Positions 13,201-24,900 of a stretch of 64,000 nt of DNA are shown here, piece after piece. Origin of the DNA: Chionis minor. Its lineage: Eukaryota > Chordata > Aves > Charadriiformes > Chionididae. The translations under genes and the position numbers were made by a program. Numbering within the stretch: position 1 is the stretch's first letter; each line of letters begins with the position of its first letter. The notes beneath the pieces are model-generated. The model worked only from the letters and a program-made list of their open reading frames with translations. It searched no databases and was not told where the DNA came from. Where the stretch lies: the NCBI GenBank assembly GCA_013398295.1, contig VZSF01017903.1, forward strand, positions 1,186,062-1,250,061. The letters run 5' to 3'.

Positions 13201-15865
13201 TCTGGTTTTGGGTAGGTTTTTGTGCTATGGGTAGCCCATCAGAAGGAAAAAGAACTTTTATCAAGGTGTCTCTGTAAACCTCTGTTTTCTGTTTGGGACT
13301 TAAGGAGGCAGCAGGGTGCCCACTTCCTAGGCTAAGATGCAGGCATGTCTCCACTTTGCAGTCACAGGTCACTGTGGCATGGTACCCAGCTTTAGTGAGG
13401 CATTCCAGATTCACTCCTCAGCAAGAGATCTACGCAGCTGGTTTTGTGCACAGTGATTTATGCTAGCTTGCCCAATTCTGAGTGCTTTGCTGCATCCATT
13501 GCACTGCTGAGAAGCCAGTAGTCATCTCCCATGGAAGAGTTCCTCTTTTCTGACTACAGGTCCCTCAGTATCATTGTTGACCTATTTCTTACCTTTTATC
13601 TTTTGCTTACTTTTATTCCCTACTTACAGCCTAAAATTTGTCCTGGGAATGCATTTTTCTTTATCTAGTCTGATAGAGTAAATGATGATGGAGATAAAGG
13701 TGTGGGTTTCCTAATGAGGAAGCAATACAATGTGTAAGAAATTGGGTGTGTTTGGCAGGACTTTTGATAGAGGTGCTAGTGTGATACACAAAGCTAAGAT
13801 GGCACTAAAGACTTCCATTCTTCAATAGAGGGAGCTGCTTTAGTTTCCAGAGTGAATTCTGCTCTTTTCTTGTGTGCATGAGGATAGTGCTTGCGAGGCA
13901 ACTTTGTTAGCCTGGTAAATGTAACACTGGGAAACATTAGTGAGTTGCAAGAAGGTACTACAAGGACTGCATGCTGAATTTAATAATTAAAAAAAAATAA
14001 TGAAGTGTTACTATTACTGCTCCTACTGCAGCAATTTGACTGGCAGGAATCTTGAGGCAACCCGTAGAAGAGGCCCCAGATGATCACCCATTATAAAATA
14101 TTACTGTGACTTGAAAAAATTATCAACTTGCCTTACATTCTTTAAAAAGAGACCTAGCCTTTCCCCTTATGGCACTGCAGTATAATGAAGTTAAACAATA
14201 AGCACCTTGGGCAAAGCTTATGGGTTTGTGTGGTCACATTCTTCTTGGCTATACCTGTCTGCAGTCTGAAGTCTTCCTTTAATATGTGATTAAAGTGTGC
14301 GAATGCGCGTACATGTGTATACCTATAAATTTAGATGTGGACCTAGATGCAGGAGAAGGGGATAAACAGCTTTTGGCAAGCCTTGCTTCCCTGTCTAGTA
14401 TCACCCTGTAGCAAGAGAGCATCTCATCCCTTTCTTATATCTGGGATGATCAGTTTATGGCCAGCTCATAGTCTCAAAAACAATGTACGTGAAGATAGAA
14501 ACTAATCTGTTTTCTGGAGAACACAGGAGATGCAGTGAGGTCTAGTTAAAGTGCCCTTGACCCTTGAAACATGCAATTAGACCATAGCAGGAAAAAGCGA
14601 CACCGCATAATTCAGAATGAATCCTTTAGTATTTGATTGTGAAGAATGGCATTGTCACATTGCCTGTATGCTTCAAAAGAAATTTAGTGTAGACTTTTTT
14701 CCATATGCCAAATAGAAGCATTCATTTCCCTTCCCCATCTCCAGCTGATCCATTTAGACTTTGAGTGTTATTTACTTTTCACTTTCCTGAATTTATTTTC
14801 TTCTGGTTTAGCAGAAGAGCTGGCAAAATGCCATGATCGTATTGATTTATTAAAAAAAAAAAAGAGAAGAAAAAAGAAAATGAATGCAATTGAGTATCCA
14901 GATCTGCTGGAATTTATTTGTGGTGTCAGTGAACACTTCTTTGTTATAAGATTACAGGTTCTTTTAAGATAACACATTTCAGCTATACATTTTTCTCTCC
15001 AACAGCAAAGAATCTTGTTTTCAAAGGGGGTAGTAGAAATACTGGGATTGAGGACTGTGGAGAACATGATATAAATTGTAAAAGGCTTGTAAAACAAATT
15101 AATTAGACTGACTGTGGGTAGGGTTGTTTTTCCTCAGAATGTCTGATCATGCTGCGTATTTTCTGTGAAGTGCTCATCGCCTTGCAAGTTCAGGTCCAAA
15201 TTTCTGCTATGGAATTTTTCAAAGATCTAGAATACCTGCTGCTGAACAAGAGGAGCATCTGCAAACAGCTGTATTCTTTCATTTTTCTATTACCTGTGCT
15301 CCCTCTACTCCTGAGTCATGGGTGCTCCTACACTTTCTATATTCTGTTGCCATCTAATAAAGTTTGTGTCCGAGATGCTGCCTTGCTTGACCTTTAGTTT
15401 GCCTTCATCACTCTGTGCACTGAGTAATTGTCATTCCATGCCCTGGGGCTTCCCCAGTCCCATCTGTTTAAAGTCTGTAGCACACTATTACCTGCACTGT
15501 GTTGCTTCCATCACAAGGAAACGTGGCCAAATCTTCATAATGCAGTTGTCTCTAAAGACAAAAAGCAAAAGCTTTCCTTTTGCTTCTCTGAGTTCCCCAT
15601 GTGTGAGCCTGGTGCTCTGCAGTCACTGGAATGGACTGCCAGTGTTTCTTCATCTTATTGATTCTCCATCTCAATTTGAAATCTTGCTTGGGGAAGGAAA
15701 AAAGAAATTCTCCTTCAAGGTATAGAGTTCTGTTGTTAGGAGCAGCAAGGCACTTGTGGTGGGATTTATGTATCAGAGGCTGGCTGATAACAATGCTGTA
15801 CCGAAATAAGTCTTTTGACGCTAACATCTGTTCTCGGTTTTATTTTTCTTTGCCCTCCTGTTTAG
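10299..15865 (+). other. SLC49A4: SLC49A4 intron
   Basis: This 5.6 kb intron runs from donor gtgtgg to acceptor ctcctgtttag. No repeat family or exon was recognised in it. Open frames around 11.8-12.3 kb and 15.1-15.8 kb have no recognisable motifs and are not supported as genes. Confidence 0.85.
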
Positions 15866-15995
15866 AATTTGGAATGGTTTCCCTGATATTTTCTGCAGCG
15901 TTGGCCTACTTCCCCTCACGTCCTCCGTTCCCTCCCAGTGTGGCTGCGGCGAGTCAGCGGCTCAGCTACAGGAGAAGTTTTTGCAGACTCTTAAG
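15866..15995 (+). CDS. SLC49A4: SLC49A4 coding exon (about residues 236-279): TM6 and start of central cytosolic loop
   Basis: The exon has 130 nt, entering at codon position 2 and leaving after position 2. It encodes helix 6, [16 protein letters not shown], followed by the proline-rich SRPPFPPSV and then [17 protein letters not shown]. The second part is the basic cytosolic linker between the two six-helix halves of the transporter. This linker is nearly identical to human by recollection. The acceptor is gtttag and the donor is aag|gtaagt, a full consensus. The split serine codon (AG|C) is completed by the next exon. Confidence 0.96.
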
Positions 15996-18668
15996 GTAAG
16001 TCCTCATCATGTTTCCACTTCAAAGCAGATCAGCACCTAAATAAATAAAAACAAGCGTGCTTTAATCTTCTCATTGAGCAAACAAGTTGGTTTGTAGTGC
16101 TTTTAAACAAAATAAAATTAAATATTAATGCTGAGACATAAAAGGATGCTAACTGCTAAAAAGCAGACATTAAATTTTAAATCATTGGGTATATCTCAAG
16201 CCTTCGTGGCAAAGTCCTTCAGCGCCAACACTGCTTTAGTCATCCTGTTAGCACAGCTTTTCTTATGCAATGCTTCTGTTACATCAGGTTATACAAGATT
16301 GTTAACAGTGTGCATACTGCTAGGTGTGAGATAACAGTTAACAATGCTGGGCATAACTAACTAACAAGCTGCTTTCTTCCATGCTTATTGTATTGGAATG
16401 AATTTGGGTTTTGCTTGTCAGTCAAAGGAGTATTCAGCTGCTTTCATTGAGCTGTGAGAGCAATGAATGAACTATCTGAACCAATTATTTGATTTATTAA
16501 ATCTCCCTATGTTAAAATACAAAGTGGGAATAGGAGAAGCATCTGCAGATGTGTTTTTAGGCAGATTCAAAAGTGAGTTAGTTTCCTTTAAATTTTGGGC
16601 ATTTTAAAAAAAAAAAAGGTTATAAAGAAAGTGACATCTCCAGCTTCGCAGCTTTTCCCACTTGGGCTCTTTTGCTAAGACACAGTCCCATCCCCCCAGT
16701 GCTTGTACAGTGTCTTGTGTAATGGGAATCTGTTTTCTGAGGAACCGCTAGAGCAACTAAGGTACTAATGCTGAATAACTGAAGGCCTGTGCTCTCTTCA
16801 TGATCCTGCACAACTAAACCTCCTGGGGCAGAGAACTGCACCTGTGGTGCAGAGTGAGGCTGACTTCACTGGGGAACTTCAAAGTTTTGCTGTAATTGTT
16901 TCTTGTTAGATGTAGTGATAAGGGATTAATCTGCATAGAAAGGGCTGCTTGAACCTTCATAATTGTGGAGCTTTAGGCATTTAATTATTACAGACCTGTT
17001 GTGGGCTGTACTTTCCAAAAGAGCCTGCAAAAAAACAACTCATCCCTTGTCATTGTTTTTTGGTTTGGGTTTTGTTTTTTTTGGGGGGGAGGGGGAGTTT
17101 GAGGCCTTTGTTTGAGTTTGGAGGAGCAAATACTTAACAAGATGCTTAATCCTGTGTGTTCATCCTGGAGCAGGCTGGCAGTTGGGAGAAGGTGCGAGTA
17201 CAGCTGGCTGGTTAGTCTGCAAAGTGACCTACTCAAGATATTAAAAAAATAGCGATTCCCATAAGGACACTTAATACATGTAATAATGCTGTTATGCATC
17301 CAAGCTGGTGTGCAGCGAGACCCTGCCTGAGGGCTGTGTTGTAAAAATGTTGCTGTGGAGCAGAAATCCAAACAGCAACTGACTCCGCAGGTAAAATATA
17401 AAATTTCTGTTGACAGTACTCCATTTGGGAGCTTTATAACAGTTAGATTGCTTGTTCAAAGCGTTGTAAACAGTGGACCTGAGATACTGGTAAGGTCAGG
17501 AGGTAAACAGCAGAGTTGGCTTACTATTAACAATCAATGATACTTAAGAAAACAAACTGGACACTTAAATAATGAGCATCGTTTATAGTGTCTACAAGAA
17601 CCAAGAGGCTTTTTTAAAATGCGGTCAGGTAGATCATTATATCTCCCTTCCCTCTGGTCTTTATGCATTCTTCCATGCTACCCCTTATCAAAGGCACTTC
17701 TTCATTCCTCTGTACGTGAAACAATCAACAGTTCGTCATTAAACCCACTTATCTGGGGGAGCCTTTCAGCAACAATCCATCAAACCAGGGCATTTTGCAA
17801 AAGAAAATGGTATCTGCCATGCTTCAAGAGAAATCCATCATCTGGTTCGTTAGGCTTCTAAGCTCTGTTGCTTGCCTAATCTGGGCTTCATAATTCTTGG
17901 CACAGAGAGCCTTTATTTTGACTTAATGGTGTAGACTGAAGGTAATCTGCTGATGAGTAGCAGGAAATGATGATTTCCCCCTATTGCAGACTTACCCTCT
18001 GGTACAAGTACCGTGTGTAAGGCATTTAGGATGTATGTCAGCTGGTGGGCTGACCCAACTGTACACCGAAAACACTCAGAGAATTGAGATGTTCATCATT
18101 TCCCTCTTCTCTCCCCCAGGCTGCAGTTTTATTACTTCAAAATAAAGCTGGGTAGCATAACTTTAGTGCTGAAGTCATTGACCTTTTTCGATGGACTTCA
18201 AAAGGATCTGTCACATCCTTGCAACTCCCACACTCCTTCGTGCCTTCAGGTCCTTGAGCAGTTGTATTCATGAGCTGCTTCTTGCAGAGTTATACATACC
18301 TGCTTGAGGTTGACCATCCCCTGTAAGCCATTTTTTTATTGGGACTTGCTTAGGAACTTTGTTCGTCCTCCTGATTTGGAGGATTCCTGCTTCTGACAGA
18401 TTATAACGATTAGCTGATCTCAGGTTATCTCCTGATACCAACTCTTTCAGCCTGCAGTGGGAGACGACAGATTAGTCATGGTTTCGGAGCTAAGCCTAAA
18501 TCTTTTAACAGTCTATCACATGCTGTGACAAGTGTAGTTTGAATTTCCATTAGAAAAAGTACAGTGCCCTTTCTCAGTTTCTTGGTGAAGCAAATATGAC
18601 TTGGGTGTTTTTCCCCTCCTATTTCAGAATATGCCACTAACCTCCATAGAAAAAATTCTAATACAAGT

Positions 18669-18718
18669 AAATAGTTGTCTTAAGACAACTATTTTAAGAC
18701 TATTTTAAGTCTTAAAAT
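18669..18718. repeat. Adjacent perfect palindrome and stem-loop in intron
   Basis: A 26-bp perfect palindrome at 18669-18694 is centred on the TA at 18681/18682, with left half aaatagttgtctt. It overlaps a second inverted repeat with 10-bp arms, attttaagac (18691-18700) and gtcttaaaat (18709-18718), around an 8-nt loop. The two share related sequence (gtctta/taagac), so they may have arisen by local copying or template switching. No function is implied by position. Confidence 0.85.
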
Positions 18719-20636
18719 TTGCATTAAGAAAACACGTCGTGATTTTTGCTTTGAAACAATTAGGTGCTTTTAGCCTTTTCTATTTTCAAGGGAATATGTA
18801 AGCAATTTTGAAATTTCATAATGGGATTTTTGTGCATTGTTGTTTCTTTAATTAAACTTCCATGTGACATCACCAATCCAGTGATGTAAGCTGCTCACTG
18901 AGTGTGCCTGATGTTAATAGGCACTGTCAAAGTTGTTCTGCAAACAGTGAGTGACTTTGATGGGGCTCCCCTCTGAACCAGCCCGTCTCACAGATTCTAG
19001 TGGCATTAAGCAGGTTTCTGAAAAAACATAAGAAAAAGCCAATTCATATTCCAGCGGAATGGTTTAACAGAGAGGCTAATGCTGATATCCTGTCATAAGG
19101 GGTGACACGATGGAAAACAGTGTGGGTTCACCAACTGATGGTGTGACAGACAGCACAGTTTTCTATTTTCAGTGGAGCAATAGCAAAATTGCAAAAACAA
19201 ATACAAGTGGCTGTAGCCTTGAAGAGCGGAGCTGCTACGTTAAGATGTGTATTTCAAATAGCTTTAGTGCTTGATGTAGCCTGTGCTAGCTATTGCTGGA
19301 CAAAGGGGCAGAATGGCATCTGGAGATCGCTTTGTCACTGCCATGCACCCTTTTTCCTGGTCACCTCCTTTAATCTGGAGACTGGGCAGGGTGACGGGGT
19401 GGGAGCCTCTGCTACTAGAGGGTGTCATGATGCAGAGCTGGTTCTCTAGTTATTGGGACTAGGAGTTGGACGTGGCACAGAGCAGCTGTCCCACATGCCA
19501 ATCTGTCTTGGTGCTTGAGTTACAGGAGACAAACGCAGGAGATCTCGGTCGAGTAAGTTACAAAGTACTCACACCCACCAAAAATAGCTCGTTAATGAAG
19601 ATTTAATGAAGGGTACCTAGAGATTCTGAACATTGAGTGAGTGTTATTTCGGAACAGTGCATTCAGACTTGTCCCCTCTTTGCGATCTACGACATTGCTA
19701 TATAATGTCCATGCAAAATGGGTACTTGCCCTTTTATTTCATTCTACAGATGTTGAATTAGCTTTTACATGGGTGGTATTAAGTAGCATCAGAAAACCTG
19801 CCTTAAGAGATGCCACGGTGATACAAGATAGACTAGGCTAAGAGTATGGCATTCTTGCGGGAAAGAAAGTTGTCAGGAAGACAGCAAATGCTTCAGCATT
19901 CAGAGAAATATAAGTAGTGTGTGGAAGAGCTGAAAGTTTGGGAGTTGTTTTTCTTTGCATTAAAAAATAAATCTGACATGAATGATATTGAAAGAGGAGG
20001 ATATGTTCATGTGATAGAAATGTGTTATTCAAGAAGAGGATGTGTGAAAAAGAACAGCACAAAAAAAAGATACTGGCTGGTGTGCTGTGCGTGGATCTTC
20101 TAGGGGAGTAAAACAACATAAGCTGCAAACCTCTGAATGTTTTGGCGAGTATTTGAAGCTTTTTACCCTGTCTTTTGGCTTTCATAACTATGTGCTATCA
20201 AATTGCTGCTGCATGCCAAGGAACTGGTACTGATCCGGATCAATTTTATGTAAATTGTTTGGGAATGGGGGGAGCCACATTTTGTGGTTGCACAGATATC
20301 ACATAGGATAACCTTGGAATCACTGTAAAATCTCTTCACTTTAAAATATCACTGTTGCGAGTCCAAAGGGTATTTTCTGATTTTATTCCCAAATTGAAAC
20401 ATTTTTGAGGAAAAGTCTGATCTTTTAGCAAAGATTTTGCATTTGCTTTTGGTGGGTGTGTGGAGGAAACTGGTGGTTTGTCTGCCAACTCCTGTTTAGC
20501 TGTGTACAATGAAGATGATGACACAGCTTTGACTGCTTCATCTTCACTGAATATGAAAGGTTGAATAATTTTAATTGGAGAGGAAAAAGCAAACACGTTG
20601 ACTGTCTAGAGCAGAATATTATACTTCTCTCTGATT

Positions 20637-20660
20637 TTTTGACAGTTCAAACTGTCAAAA
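20637..20660. repeat. Perfect inverted repeat, 11-bp arms and 2-nt spacer
   Basis: The arms ttttgacagtt (20637-20647) and aactgtcaaaa (20650-20660) are exact reverse complements separated by CA. It lies in an AT-rich intron about 0.5 kb before the next exon. It could be a mutational product or a dyad binding site; nothing nearby decides between these. Confidence 0.8.
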
Positions 20661-21162
20661 TTTTCCACTGTTGCAACTGTACCCGTCTCATTCCCAGAGT
20701 TCTCCCTGCCTTTCACCAAAATAAAGAGAAGTTCAGTACAGTTCAAAAAGTATGAATCTCTGATTTTATTCTTGAAATATGCTTTTTGTCATTTAAATTA
20801 GTGCCTATTGTTCCCAACATACACTTGGGCTAAGTAGGTTGCCCATGCGAATACATGGAAGAATTGCTTGCGGAAATGAGAAACACATGAGCCCAGCGTG
20901 TTACAAAAATCTTTGAACTACGTGGAGACACTGGCTATTTTTTATTATCACAGTGCTAAGACAGTAACATCTCAGTCACTGGAATTTCAGTGACATGGCT
21001 GGATACCTTTCTTGGATTTGCTGGCTCGCTACTTCTTCAGACCTCTGCTATTTTTCTTGATGGGCAGAATATAGATTGTTAGGTGTCATTTGTTCCAGCA
21101 GCTAATCTTGGTGCAATTTCTAATATAAGCTGCAGCTAACTGCATATGTTTTGTCTTCGCAG

Positions 21163-21271
21163 CAATTTCCGGTTCTTGATGATTGCGTTAGCCTATGCTA
21201 TACCACTGGGTGTTTTCTCTGGCTGGTCTGGTGTTCTGGATTTGATATTAACACCAGTTCACGTGAGCCAA
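21163..21271 (+). CDS. SLC49A4: SLC49A4 coding exon (about residues 279-315): TM7
   Basis: The exon has 109 nt, completes the split serine codon and ends on a whole codon. It encodes [16 protein letters not shown], then [20 protein letters not shown]. This is helix 7, the first helix of the C-terminal half, with its luminal end. Compared with human as I recall it, V298 to S299 reads FS where human has FA, and PVH replaces PAH; both are conservative changes. The acceptor is cttcgcag and the donor is a|gtaagt. Confidence 0.96.
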
Positions 21272-21907
21272 GTAAGTATCTCCTGACTGATAATCAGCAG
21301 CTGTTTTGTAAGTGGCATGTTTTTATTTTGCACTAGTGTACAATTTTGTCAGGTTTTTTTATGTTTAAGCTTCTATTAATACATACGGACCACTTTTCCT
21401 TGAAACTTTAAACAAAATAAGCTGTAGCTTTGGCATCCCAAACTGTCAGGATTCTCCCTGCTTACTCGTCACCAACAGTGGATGTTTTCAGAACTTACAC
21501 GCACCTTCTGAGAAGAAGGAAGTGGTACATAAACAAACAGGAGTATTGTTGGCTGCTGCACCTTTAGTAAAAGAAAGTAACGTTTACCAGGTGGAAAAGA
21601 TGAAGTGGGGAGAAGAGGATTTCTAAGCTGTTGATCGAGTACTATAAAAATCCAGAGGACATTACTCAGATTCTGCAAAAAGAGCTCATATTTAGGTTAT
21701 AGGCTACTTAGTCATACTTTCTTTAAATGAATTTATTTCTTTTAAAATATCCTAGAAAAGGTCTTGCACTTCAGATTGTTGTCAGGGGCTGTTGCTGGCA
21801 GTTTGCAGCTCCTGCACACCATTTGTTTTGGAAGTAACATCTTATCATCTTGTTTTTCTCAGCTTTAACACATTTCTGTGTTTTGTTTTGTTTTTTTCTC
21901 CTGTCAG
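21272..21907 (+). other. SLC49A4: Short SLC49A4 intron
   Basis: At 636 nt this is the shortest intron in the window. It runs from donor gtaagt to a pyrimidine-rich acceptor ending ctcctgtcag. No other element was recognised. Confidence 0.92.
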
Positions 21908-21975
21908 GTAGACGCAGGCTGGATTGGATTTTGGTCTATAGTTGGAGGTTGTGTTGTTGGCATAGCAATGGCAAG
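21908..21975 (+). CDS. SLC49A4: SLC49A4 coding exon (about residues 316-338): TM8
   Basis: A small 68-nt exon encodes [18 protein letters not shown] followed by IAMA. This is helix 8, identical to the human segment as I recall it. It starts on a whole codon and ends with two bases of an arginine codon (AG|A) completed by the next exon. The acceptor is ctgtcag and the donor is ag|gtagga. Confidence 0.95.
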
Positions 21976-24900
21976 GTAGGAATAATTACACGTCGTCCTC
22001 AATTTTTTCAACTGTGATTGTCATTTAGCTTATCCTCTTAATAACAGAACTTGTTTTCACTCATTTTCTGTGTACTTGAAATGGAAAAAGCATAGTTCTG
22101 GGGTTATGATGTATTTCTTGTAGAGTGACGATTTGTATATTCCCATGTTAGTGGCTGCTGGGGGCTGAGAACTCCACATGCGTATGCCTCCATTTGGCAA
22201 GTCGTACTCTTAGTCCTGATAAGTGCTTCCTGTATGCTCCTTTTAAACACAATTCTTGTGAATTCAGCTGCCTGGTATGAGGGAGAACCCACTGTAGCAC
22301 ACTTGGAAAGCATTGAGGAAATTAGCGTCTGTCTCCTTCCGTCAACACTTTTGGGCATATTAATTCCCAAAGGGTTATTTGGAATGTAGCACAAGCAGCA
22401 TACCCACAATAGCGTTATGTTCCTCAACGGAGAAGTTAGTCTGGGCCCATTTTGGCCAGGTTGCTGGATTCCTATACGGCCTAATTATTTTTTGCTATGC
22501 CATACTGCTATGGGTAATATACCTACATTTTTTAAATATCCATCTCTCTCTGGGCATCATGAATGCTGATGACAAGGGGAGCAGAAAAGGAAGGAATGGA
22601 TTGCCCTTCCAGAAGGCTGCTGGTTTTTCTTCATTGACGTTCCCTTTTTATTTAAAAAGAATAAAAAGAAGGGGGGGGGGGGGGGGGGGGCCATTAGGGT
22701 AAAAGTCTTTTCGGAGGTCCTCGAGCAGTGAGTTTATAAAACTGGTTAAAACTAATCGCATGTTCCCCTTGCATCTGGTGGATATCAAAGCATTGTCCTG
22801 GCTTCTCTATGCCCACTCCAGTTCTGCAAAGAGTTTAGCACGAGTGAAGGGGCCTGCCATTGTTGCAGTCATCGTGGGGTTGTAGACCCAGAGAGGCATC
22901 TTTTTAGAATGGAAATTGAAGCTCTGTTTTTTTCTTTTTTTCTCTTTTTTTTTTTTCACTGGCTGTGCATCATCAGAGTACACAATGCATAAAGAAATGT
23001 GAGGTTTCTCATCCTGACATTTTGCAGGCTGCCTAGCAACTGCGACAGAGGGAAAGGAAAAAAACTCCTGACCTAGAGAAAAGAAATAAGCACTTCCCTC
23101 CCGTCCGCTCCAGATGCAGGCCAAAGGACTTAATCTATTCAAAGTTCGCACCCTGATTTCCTCTAAAAAGAGTTACTTTTGATTATCTAAGCTCAGATAT
23201 GAGGTTTTGACTCTAAGAGAAGTAGATGTTTAAAACCAGCTGCTGTGAATGACACAGATGCCGCGGCAGGTTACATACTGAAGCAGGTACCATGTCAGTT
23301 TAATCCTTTCAGTCATGGGTTAACCTCTCATATTTGCAACGTTTCAATAGCGGAGGGGCACCCTTAGTGGCTAACTTAACTTTGTTAGGAGAGAATCTGC
23401 TGACTCAATGCCAACACGTAAATCTCAATCTTTATGGTAGATTAATTTATTTAATATATTGCCTGGGTTAAGTTTCAGGAAATGCTGACAGTCTCTCTAA
23501 CTGCTTCAAAATTGATTTCAAACCTTGTTGAACACCAGTATTTTGTAGCATTCAGAGCTTTGCTTTTGAGTAAATTAAAAAAATACCAACAATCTGCCTC
23601 CAAATATGTCTTTCTAACTTGGGCGATATACAGTTCAAATGGGAGGGTTTGCACACAGAAAGGGAGGGAGGAGGTGATTTGTCATTCCTGATGGATGACT
23701 CTCCCTCCTCGGCCCATTCAGCATTTATCTGTGTAGGGTTGAATCAATGACGAGTCTGACTGTAATCTGCTGAAAGTTGTAATTAGGAAAATTAAGTAAT
23801 GATTCTTGTCAAGGCTGACAAGTTGATGTATTTCAGTGTCAGAACTGTGATTTGCCCAGCAAGCAAATCCCTTAACCACTTCTCGAGAAACGGTTGGGTT
23901 TTGTTTCTTTTTTTCCCCTATTTTTTTTTCTGCAAATTTATCAAAGCAAAATTGGTGCAGTTTAGGAATTTGCTCCTTCCTTTTTTTGTCAATGCAGATT
24001 CTGCCATTTAGAACTGTAACAACCTGAGCCTTGCCCTAGCACATTTGGTCCTGCACATCACAGTTGGTGTTAAATCATCTATATTTAAAGTAATGCCCAG
24101 TTTGGAAATTCATTTATCTATCTCATTTTCAAAATGGTGCAAGTTTTCCTTAGCACAATACATAAATCCTCCTGCTCTCCACCCACTGCTGTCCCGATAG
24201 CCATGAACTTAGATATGTTTAGCTAATTTGTGTGATGCATTTTTATAATTGAAAAGCTTGAGCTATTTTGGGCAGCTGGCAGGTGCTGTACCCTTTGCTG
24301 GCAGCTTTCAAATGATACTGGTTTGAAGAAAAGCAGTGTCAAAGAGCGACATTCATGTCATTGCATGGAAACATAAATCTATTCCCTTTTCTCAGATTTT
24401 TTTTTTTCTTTTTTTTTTGGCCACATTTGCTAATGATCGTAGAGATTTGTGAGGTTTTGCCTTCCATGGCTCAGTTTTTCTTCCTGTTTTTTAACTTGCA
24501 GTGTAGTCAAAATGCTGAAACTTTATGACATGGTGATAATTTCCTTAGCAACAGACAGTGTTGTCAGCAATGCAAGCTTGTGATTTTAACTATAGGATCC
24601 AGCCTGGGGCTGGATTTGCTGGGTTGCAGGAGACTGTTACCATCAGTAGGCTCAGAGGTCTGTGTCTGGGTAAGTACACACCTTCCCTCCTGGTGTGCCT
24701 ACTTCTTCAGCAGCTGCAGACATCCCCTTACATGCTAGATGGTGAAGAAGGATTTAAACAGAACGGAGGGGTTTTGAAAGCAGATACTGGGGTCAGAGGA
24801 TAAAAATAATTTCTCTCATTTTTTGATTGAAATAAGTAACCTGAAGAGTTGGCTAGATTTACAGTCCTTATTTTCTCCTGTAACCAGACAAGAAGCAGAA

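Larger units (their letters stand above)
15996..21162 (+). other. SLC49A4: SLC49A4 intron
   Basis: This 5.2 kb intron runs from donor gtaagt to acceptor ttgtcttcgcag. Two perfect inverted repeats within it (18669-18718 and 20637-20660) are listed separately. Nothing else was recognised. Confidence 0.88.
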
